From Paraphysomonas bandaiensis (Eukaryota > Chrysophyceae), in contig CBFFRP010000123.1 of assembly GCA_965644295.1 (NCBI GenBank), positions 186,001-250,000 of the forward strand: a stretch of 64,000 nucleotides of DNA, written 5' to 3'. The position numbers and the translations under genes were made by a program. Below are positions 55,791 through 64,000 of this stretch, piece after piece. Positions within the stretch are counted from its first letter, which is position 1. Every line of letters starts with the position of its first letter. Below the pieces are notes generated by a model, which did not search any database, was not told the origin of the DNA, and was given only the letters and a program-made list of their open reading frames with translations.

Positions 55791-57116
55791 GTTCCGTGCT
55801 TGTGAAATCAATCACCTAGTACACGTTAAATTTATGCATATTTCATAGTACTATGGTGATTTATATAATCCACATGATAATTTTGTTCTGCTTAACGTAA
55901 CTATGTGTTATATTGAATTGTCGGGAGTACATAAATTTCATTGTACCCACGTCCTCATTGTTATAACCATCTTTTCTCGTTTGTCCTATTGTTAATGATC
56001 ATAAATTGCAAAACTACGGTGTAGTATAATAGAATTTGAGGTCTACAAAGTGGCGATATTAGAGTACATAGGTGAAAAAAAGTGCATCACAAGTGAATAA
56101 ACTTCACACTTCACAGGCATTGTATGAACTTAAATATATATTTCTAGTAAGTAAGTGATAATATACCTTATATCTTATGTGTTCCCTCTGTGTTAAGAGT
56201 TTACAACAAAATTAACTTAACATAGTGTACAGTAATACGGTAATACTCAATTATTAAACTTATAATTAACATATCTCATCATTATTTGATCTCGCTATAA
56301 TTATATTCTCTTAACTAGCAATCAAAATTATCAGATCTTATACAGACACGATTATATATAGACACGATACAGTCTATATATTTTATTTTCACAACATAAC
56401 TCACATCATACCTTAATGTTGTACTGCTAACCACGACTGCATTATTCACGTAAATACCTTGAGCAGTAGTGTCACATACACGATTCACACTGGTCACTCT
56501 GGACTCAGTACCAGCACGATGGGTAACACTCTTAACTCTAGCCTCACTAGCAGGTTTAGTAGTTACACTGCTCGTATGTAGAAGGGACTCTTCCTCGGTG
56601 TCTCATCCGCAGTAGACTTGTTGGGTGTGTCTCATAACAAAGCCGGCGTTGATATGAACCCATCCATCTCATCGTCATGAATAATGGGAGTTTAGTGCCG
56701 CCTTCAGATAAGATGGCTTAACTCAGTAGCAGTTCGAGCCTGCGGGTCACTCTTGACTCCTGCAATTTCATCATTGCATACAACATAAATAGCATGTCCA
56801 CCGCAATCTCGACAAATCTAGTACTGAACCACCACGATTGGTACAAGAGGACATAATTGTAATAATCAGACGAGAACAATTCACTAGATGTACCACTGTA
56901 GTTTCATCTGCTAATGCATTCTGCCATGAGGATGTATTTACTATCAAACAGAGAGCTTTCTTTTTTTCTTCAATTTCTTGGTTTTTCAGGGTCATCGTCC
57001 TGAAAATACCGTTTTTTTGTGGATAGTACTGGTTTTCACTTCCTCCTACAGAGTACATGTTTCGAACGGCAGTGGTCGTCGTTAAATAGTGACGTCAAGT
57101 TACTGTACCATCTCTA
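55791..57116. other. Spacer with an LTR-like fragment and no clear gene
   Basis: Nothing coding was accepted. About 56320-56480 resembles 57375-57480 in direct orientation (CAATCAAAATTATCAGATCT against CAATCAATATTATCATATCT, then ATACAGTCTATATATTT-like sequence). It also resembles the complement of family R1 LTRs. A 95-codon frame on the minus strand (56771-57058) has no recognisable domain. Confidence 0.4.
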
Positions 57117-57282
57117 TCAAACTTCGGGACCTGTTTCCATACTAACTTGTAACTATCACTCGCTACCATGTCAAGTTTTCACATTATTGAAACCTTCCAA
57201 TTATGTTAATTGTTGAAATGGCAGCGGATGGTAGTTACAACTCGGACTGAAAACAGGTCCCGAAGTTTGAACAAACGTATCA
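57117..57282. repeat. Inverted pair of LTR-end/PBS/leader fragments
   Basis: Left arm TCAAACTTCGGGACCTGTTT and right arm AAACAGGTCCCGAAGTTTGA are inverted. Pairing continues for roughly 60 bp per arm, through GTAACTATCACTCGCTACCA on the left and TGGCAGCGGATGGTAGTTAC on the right. Each arm is a leader next to a TGGTAGCGAG- or TGGCAGCGG-type primer-binding word, then an LTR end. The 37931 site has the same order, so this looks like two LTR-element fragments placed end to end. Confidence 0.65.
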
Positions 57283-57291
57283 ACTTTAATA

Positions 57292-57674
57292 TAGTAGTAT
57301 GCGTAAAGTTAAACAACTGAACGTTAAACTCACACATTCACACAGTAATATATTATTATAATAGTATTATCTGAAGTACCAATCAATATTATCATATCTT
57401 AGATAGACACGATCTTGTACAGTCAATATATTTCAGTTTTACAACAGATTATATTTCATCAGTTCATCATACTATTAGCCACTATTATATTCTTCAAGTA
57501 ACTGTCATAATTCAAATAGATTAGTAATGCAGCTATTAATCGCCCTCAAACTGCAAAGCTCAATAAAACTGATTTGTTCCCATTCACTAGAGAGATATCA
57601 TGCTAGCTTATATCTCTGTATAACTGTATAATGCATTGGCAGTCTGAGTTGTTGATACTATATCAATATTTCAT
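57292..57674 (-). repeat. Candidate 3' LTR of the copia element
   Basis: On the minus strand it begins TGTTGATGAAATATTGATAT at 57674, about 190 bp after the gag-pol stop. It continues with blocks related to family R1 (TTGAATTATGACAGTTACTT, GTAAAACTGAAATATATTGA) and ends near AAAGTTGATA. The matching 5' LTR right of 62872 was not identified by eye, so the assignment is tentative. Confidence 0.4.
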
Positions 57675-57867
57675 CAACATGCAAGTTCCTTTGTATAAGT
57701 CCTTTCTCAAACACATTCTCATGTGAGAAATTCTGTTAATCAGAGTAGCAGTCACTAGTCAATAATAAGCGAACTGCAGAGATGCTGTATTGTGAGACCA
57801 TCCTTCTAGTCCAGCATCATGATGTATTGAATAAAAGTAAAAAAAAATGGTAAAAACTCCGTGTAAC

Positions 57868-60800
57868 TCAAACTAGCCACCTAGGTCGCTTGTGGCTTGT
57901 TAATTGTGATTTAGGGGTCTCTGATATTGTTGATCGCTTTCTGTTGTTGCTGGATGGGATGTCGAACCCAGCTCCCCCCATCAATGTAGTTCGCAATTGA
58001 AGAAAATTAGTTGCTCCTAGTGGTTTCGTGAGAAGATCGGCTAACATTGACGTGGTGGGAATATGGTCAACAGTCAATTGGTTTTCGGCAATATTTTCTC
58101 GAATGAAATGATACCGTATCGCAATATGTTTCGTACGACGATGATGAGTAGGATTGTAACATAATTGGACTGCCCCTTTATTATCGCACCAAATAGTTGT
58201 TGAGAATGGAAGTTTGAAACCAATTTCGGATAATAAAGAGCGTAGCCATAATGCTTCCTGAGCTGCTGACGATAAGGCCATATACTCAGCTTCAGTAGAT
58301 GACAATGCCACAGTTGTCTGTAATCGAGATTGCCATGATATAAGACAATTACCTATGAAGAATGTAAAAGCTGTAGTGGACCGTCGAGTGAGGTGACACC
58401 GTGCCCAATCGCTATCGCAGTATCCTGATAATGTTATGTGGGATCCAGAATATATCAATCCTTGCTTAGCAGTGCCTTTGAGATACCTAAGAACATGTAA
58501 CGCAGCATTACAGGTAGTTAGATTAGGCATATCAGAAAATCTGGCAAGAGTATTGACTGCATAGGCGATATCCGGTCGAGTGCATACAGCTAGATACATC
58601 AGGGAACCTATGAGCTCCTTGTAGGGGAAATTCTGAACATAACTTTGATTTGACTCTGAAAGATGATTGTATTCATGTAAATCATAGTTGAAAGACAGTA
58701 ACATAGGTGTTGACATGGGTTTACTGTCGGACATGTTGAATTTGTCCAGTAGTTTTCTGACATATTGCTCCTGACTGAGAGTTGTGATATTTTTGTCAAA
58801 ATCTTGATGAATGGAGATGCCCAAGTAATAATCTAGGAGTCCGAGATCCGTAATTTCGAACTTTTTGGATAAATGGTCTTTGAATTGTTGGATATCAGTG
58901 TCGGATGTAGATGCTATAATAATATCGTCCACATACATGGCTATTAGCATAATCCTGCCATTAATCTGCTTTTTGAATATACACGGGTCAGATATTAGTC
59001 TGGTGAAACCCATATCTAGCATAAAATTTGTACAGCACTTATACCAGTTAAGACCTGCTTGCTTTAGACCATAGATGCTTTTCATCAGTTTGAGGACTTT
59101 TCCGTCAGGGACGTCCATGCCAGGAGGGGGATGCATGTATATGTCCTCTTCGAGGTCAGCATTGATGTACGCAGTTGTGAAATCGATTTGGTGCAATTTG
59201 AGTTTCATAATAGTCGAAAGGGCAATAATTGTACGTAGTGATGTAGCCTTCGCGACGGGGCTGTATGTATCATTGTAATCGATGCCTTGGATTTGAGTAA
59301 AACCCTGTGCGACTAGTCGAGCCTTGAATTTGATATCATTCTGTTTTCTTTTTATTTTGAATATGAGTTTCCCCTTTATGGCTCTTGCTCCAGGTGGTAA
59401 CGCAGTGTATCTCCAGCACCCTTTCCTCTGAAGAGTGGATATTTCTCTATTGATAGCATCGATCCACTGCTGTTTATATTTACCTGAAATAGCATCTTGA
59501 ACACTCTTTGGTGTATCGGTTAGCTCGTCAATGTCATCGCAATTACTGATAGCATGCATAACAATATCAATATTGTTTGTATGTAATTTTGATATACATT
59601 GTGTGTCATGTGCCATATGATTTACTACATGTTTAGCATTTACATCACATGTATATACACCATCACCTAGTTTGTGTATATTTACAATTACCCGTTTCCT
59701 GGCCATTCTCCTGCTTCGGAGAACACTCTTTCTACCAGCTAAAAATTGTTGTTTTGCTGTAGCACGGACCTTACTTGGCCCTTCAGGTGTACCCTGATTT
59801 TTCCAATCTCCCGATGAATCAGCAGGCTTGTTGCAGCGTTTGGCCACACGCTGACGCACACGATCCACTTGACCGTGTGGTGCCGGATTCGGCACTAGAT
59901 TCCCATTGAATTTTTTCGGAGGGCGAGTCTTCGCTATCTTTGCATCGGAGTGGGTAGGTTCACATCGATGGCTGCTGATTCTCTCCTGCGCGGCATCATG
60001 ATGTCTTAGATTCACGCCACTCCCCCTGGAAGTAGCGCCTGGCGCTGGAGATCCATTAACCGTATCGGGGTCTCGATCTGATTTGCTGGATTTATGTATT
60101 GGATTTTTCGATCGAGAAGTATTACATTTGAGACCAACTGCTTTGAGTTCAATGTAGTCTTCAGTATATCTTTCGACGTCTGCAGCATGAATGGGGTCTT
60201 CGAGCTGGATGAGTCGTGTCTTGTCACCGCTGTCGTCCACTAGACCACGATACGCTGCGATTAATCCTTTTCTGAGCTTTATTTGAGTCGTTACATATGT
60301 TAATCCATCGTCTGGATCTACATGAGCTAGACCTATGAGATATTTGAAACTTTCTACTGTCCTGGTGGTCTCATTCTCCCTGAAGATCTCATTTATCTCC
60401 TTAAAATATCTCTTATCCGCTGGTGGAACACATTCGTTGAAAAATACATGTCCTGATATAACAAAATCTCTTAATGCGGGAACAAAGACTATATATCCAG
60501 GACCATCCTCTCGATAGCCCATAAAATACCCAGGCCAGCTATGTCTGTCCCAGTTGTTCTTTCGGAGACTGGAATCGATATTCACAAAGCATTTACATCC
60601 CCATATTCTGGCATAACTCAAGTCTGGTATTTCGTTTTCGATGAATTGGAGTGGGGACATAAATCCTTTAGCTGTTTGACACGGTAACCTGTTCTTGATG
60701 TGTATTGTCGCCCTTGAGGCTTGTTCCCAGAAATTCGGTGGGAGTCCAGAGTCGATAAGGCTGCTGAGTGCTCGTTCTTTAGTTGTCCGCCATGATCGCT

Positions 60801-62862
60801 CTTGGAATGGGTTATCCTCGGGGGTATACGGGGAGTTGAAAGTCCATGTAGCCCCTATTGATTGAAGATACTCTAGAACTTTTCTTGATACCAGCTCCTT
60901 CCCCCCATCCGCATGATAATGTTGTAGTCGTTTGCCTTTACTATGTAGATACATGACAACTTTCTGGATGGATTGGATGACGAAATCTTCATCTCTCGTT
61001 GGTCCGTAGGAGTCCCATTGGTGTCTGGAAGCTACATCTGTCATCCCGAGTATGTAACGGTTGCCAGTAATGATTGCCTCTGGTGCATGGGGTCCAGAAA
61101 AATCGGCTACTACTAGCTCCCCCAGCTCATTTGCTCTTCTTACACGCTTGAGCAGCATTTGTCTGATAGCGTGTCTATGTTTTCGGCGATGAGATTTACC
61201 ACTAGCACAACCATCACATAGGCCACCCGGTAAAGAAGTAGCATTCATCTCCGACTTCGTTAACTTAATACCCGTTACTAATTTTGACTGTACAGCTTTC
61301 TGTATGAGTCCAATTGAAGAATGTGCCAATCTCTTATGTGCTAGAGTTGCGAGTGGGCCTGAAGCAGTTGAAGCAAGGTGGGATACGTCAATAGGAGTAC
61401 CGAGGTCTGTTAACGGAATTTCATATAGGCCTCCAACTCTCTTACCCTTTGATAGCAGTATTTCATCTTTATATATCTCAACTGATTGGTTTCCGAACAA
61501 GATTTTATACCCTAGGTCATCTAATTGGCTGATGGACACGAGTGTCCTTGAAGCATGGTCCACGTGCTTGCACTTGGGGATAATACCAAGTCTTCCATGT
61601 CCTGAAGAGGTCATAGTCGATCCTGACTTAGCTGTTTGAATGTCGGTGAGGCATTCCTCATAATTGGTGATGTATCCGGCTTCAGGTGTAATGGAGACTG
61701 TGCAGCCAGAATCAAGGGTTCCCATTCCGGCTTCTTGATCAAAAACGAAGTTTGTTTCGTCGTTTGTTGGATATCCGACTCCTCCGAAGTCTCGTCCTTT
61801 CTGTTGTAATGGACCACTGTCTTCATAATCTGCAAACTGGTCGGAGTCGTCGTTTTCAGTGCTCTGGTGGGTCTGGAATCTAACTTTTTTGAATTTCCTA
61901 CTGGTTGATTTGTTTCCAGAGGAACTCTTCATTTGTTGGATCCTTTCCCATGAGTGTTTGCATTCTGAAGCGATGTGTCCTTTTCCATCGCATCGGAAAC
62001 ACTTAATGTCCTTGTCAGCTCTCTTGTCATGTTTCGGTTTATTGGAACGGTTTCTGAAAGATGTCCCCTTTTTGCGTTTAGAATTCACTTTATTTCGGGA
62101 AAACGGGGGTTTTGAGGCTGCAAGCTGAATACTGTCGGTTTTTGTTTCTTCGTTGCTTGACAAGAGCATTCCAACAGACGAGCTTCCTAATCCGCGTAGT
62201 CTGCGTATGAGTGTTTTGTAGTCATCGATAGGGTGCATCTGCAGGTTGATCGCCAGTTCACGATACGTCATATTTTCTTTGGATACCAGGCCTTGTCGAA
62301 TGCGTGATATGAGATCTTGGTCACTTATCCGATGACCATAATTAATCAGCTTGTTTCGGAGCTTTTCGACAGCGTCAAGAAAGTTGATTATCGACTGACC
62401 TTTTTTGATTTTTATGCTCTGAAACTGGCCAATCAGATCGGTGATTACATCGTTAGTCGTTTTTTCTTTGAAGTGGTTGAGCAAGTCCGTCCAGGCGGTT
62501 TTACCGTCTCCATCGGGGACGTTCTCCAAAATCCCTTCAGCCTCTTCATTCTGACCAATGATAGAGCTTGCAATGACTGACCATAGGTAGTTATTACCTT
62601 CATCATAATATCGTTTCGCATCCTGATACTGTTCGAGTCGATACTGGTAGTCCTCGTCATCTGAGTTTTCTCCTGCTTCAGGCTCAATTGGATGATCGTT
62701 CTGTAGAGTATAAACGATCTTAGGCTTGCGATAGAACCATGCACGGCACTTCTTCTGCCACCTGGAGAAGTTCTTCGCATCGAATTTTGGCATTGAGTCC
62801 TTTCGCTTGTCGGTTGTCGAATCCGAGTCGGTTGAGTCGTAACTTGTAACTTGAACTGACAT
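57868..62862 (-). mobile_element. Ty1/copia retrotransposon gag-pol, intact single ORF
   Basis: One uninterrupted frame of 1,664 codons. Order along the protein: gag with a UBN2-like region (about 30-240); CCHC zinc knuckle CFRCDGKGHIASEC (about 286); aspartic protease LDSGC (about 383); integrase with the H-H-C-C finger ending CDGC (about 551) and the D-D-E triad in VADFSG, HADGG and FQERSW (about 587, 648 and 685). Then come reverse transcriptase with YVDD (about 1309) and RNase H with SSTEAEYMAL (about 1524). Integrase before RT defines copia. All catalytic residues are present, so the copy may be recent and active. A TGGTAGCGAG primer-binding-like word (62863-62872) directly precedes the start codon. 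Confidence 0.97.
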
Positions 62863-63438
62863 CTCGCTACCAAATAAAGAATTGATCTTTATAATAGTAA
62901 AACAATGTTGTGATTATTAGAGTGTAAGTAATGAACACGATAGAGTGAAAATTATGAATAACAATATAGAACGTACTATCATGCACAACGGAATAGTTAG
63001 AAGTGTAACTGATAATGACGACGTTATGATGACGATCACGTATCTTCGACAGATACTCTCTCTAATTCAGTTCATGGTATATTTCATTGAACATTATAAC
63101 TCACAGATACAATCATGTGTTAAGCTGAATCCTAATAAAACCCAATACACCATTAATTAGCTGAAATTGTCACATCAGCAACCAGTGATTTTCTACCATC
63201 ATCCTATATCATATTATTTCCTTTTATCTAGAATACTTTATAAACCCGCTCTTGCCACACAGTATGCATGTAAGCTTTCGACACTAACTGTTATAAACTA
63301 AAAGGTATTACAAGCGACAGCAGATGGTGTAATATATAATACATCTGTCATAACAGCTGCAACAAGAAACTATTCGCTCTGTAGACATTCCTGCTTATTA
63401 ATAACACACCCGCACATTAATTCTAATATTAACTAAAA
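62863..63438. other. PBS-like word and presumed 5' LTR of the copia element
   Basis: On the minus strand TGGTAGCGAG (62863-62872) is followed immediately by the gag ATG. The 5' LTR should lie to its right, between 62873 and the RPF1 stop at 63439. I could not align this stretch convincingly with the left flank of the ORF, so its boundaries are unknown. Confidence 0.4.
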
Positions 63439-64000
63439 CTAAATGTTAAACTTCTTGCGGTCTGTGTCGTGCATTTTGCGGCGGTATATCCATTCATACT
63501 CTCCGAACTTTGTGTCAAACGTTCCCTCTTGCAGCCATTTCATTTTCATCGTAAATCGCGGACCTAATTCCTGTAGTCTCGCCCTAGTTTTATCTTTTTC
63601 CTGACGATACACGTACCGATGGTGCCTAACAAAAATGAAGTCTCGCTGGTTGTGAAATGTGACCACCTGACGGCCCTCCAGTTGAGGTTCCTGTTCATGG
63701 GTTCGATGAGACAAAAATATCGGCTAAGAGTGAAGTTCTCTCACCTGAGGAAATATCGACCCAAGAAACCTCCCCGTACGACGCCCAAGACGGGTGGAAA
63801 AATTATTAAGGATGAGCTCCGGAATATGTGAGGTTGAGCGTCCATGTCCAGGTATCTTAGAGCCAGGCTGGAAGCTGCTAACCTACAGTCGCAATTATCA
63901 GAGCCAAGCTTCGAACAGTCCATAACGTACCTTAAAAAATGCCGTTGGTCCCACAGGTAAATGTGTCAATAGAACTCTAACAAAAAGAATTATAATAAAA
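63439..64000 (-). CDS. RPF1: Ribosome production factor 1, C-terminal part (runs off the window)
   Basis: Visible exons are 63931-63976, 63745-63882 and 63439-63690, with 48- and 54-nt introns; an acceptor at 63977 leads off the right edge. The encoded pieces read [10 protein letters not shown], then [19 protein letters not shown], then [16 protein letters not shown], then [16 protein letters not shown] and [18 protein letters not shown]. This is the Brix domain of RPF1 through to its C terminus. RPF1 is a nucleolar factor for 60S ribosomal subunit assembly and 27S pre-rRNA processing. The stop codon is only about 570 bp from the copia start, so the retrotransposon has landed close to this gene's 3' end. 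Confidence 0.95.

Noticed and set aside
56720-56760. tRNA-like AGTTCGAGCCTGC near 56730, and TTTCGAATCCCAG near 26765
   Set aside because: Neither has a pairing T-stem, acceptor stem or anticodon arm when the flanks are folded by eye.
56771-57058. 95-codon minus-strand frame ending in a Cys-rich stretch
   Set aside because: It begins with ATG but no domain is recognisable and it lies among LTR fragments; kept only as a note in the spacer entry.
1-64000. CRISPR arrays, bacterial operons, Shine-Dalgarno sites or riboswitches
   Set aside because: The sequence is eukaryotic nuclear DNA with spliceosomal introns; no regularly spaced direct repeats of CRISPR type were seen.

Overview
The window is nuclear DNA from an intron-rich, AT-rich eukaryote, probably a single-celled and possibly flagellated one. 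Protein genes are split by many small introns, mostly 44-60 nt, with GTATGT/GTAAGT-type donors and YAG acceptors. The cellular repertoire is eukaryotic: coatomer alpha, a Rab GTPase, ribosome production factor RPF1, a PDR-type ABC transporter and a glycine-rich RNA-binding protein. The lineage cannot be fixed by eye. A stramenopile or other SAR protist, or a zoosporic relative of fungi and animals, would all fit.

Layout. 1-2748: repeats only. 2749-6471: a divergent pair, a myristoylation-signal EF-hand protein (-) and an armadillo-like protein (+). 6472-8425: nested transposon remnants. 8426-13874: divergent pair COPA (-) and a Rab GTPase (+). 13875-16304: repeats. 16305-18359: coiled-coil protein (-). 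20000-25983: divergent pair, a seven- or eight-pass membrane protein with a completely degenerate hybrid histidine kinase (-) and a Spinster-like MFS transporter (+). 27660-28921: possible PH-like serine-rich protein (+). 29500-36883: divergent pair, an RRM/Gly-rich/CCCH protein (-) and a 27-exon leucine-rich-repeat protein (+). 36884-39477: LTR fragments and a 367-bp TACA microsatellite. 39478-41193: intronless SNF2-type helicase. 41194-46462: repeats around two intronless genes, an RRM protein (-) and a fatty-acid-hydroxylase-family protein (+). 46463-51077: full-length PDR-type ABCG transporter (-). 51384-51454: a near-perfect 27-bp hairpin. 51699-52868: intronless possible AP2-like protein (+). 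54209-55790: secreted phosphoesterase/phospholipase C-like enzyme (+). 57868-62862: an intact Ty1/copia gag-pol ORF (-). 63439-64000: C-terminal part of RPF1 (-), running off the right edge.

Most gene pairs are divergent and share 0.5-0.8 kb spacers, which are probably bidirectional promoters. The spaces between pairs are filled with a dispersed repeat (called family A here), LTR fragments that often carry a tRNA-iMet-like primer-binding site, and a MITE with repeated CCTAGTCA motifs. Two insertions can be read as history: a MITE with a 7-bp target duplication inside one family A copy, and a solo LTR with a 5-bp target duplication inside another. The most unusual protein is the pseudo-histidine kinase at 20000-22251. 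It keeps the membrane, dimerisation, ATPase and receiver layout but has lost every phosphotransfer residue I could locate. Exon boundaries below were derived by reading frames across GT-AG (twice GC-AG) sites, and each completed gene sums to a multiple of three.
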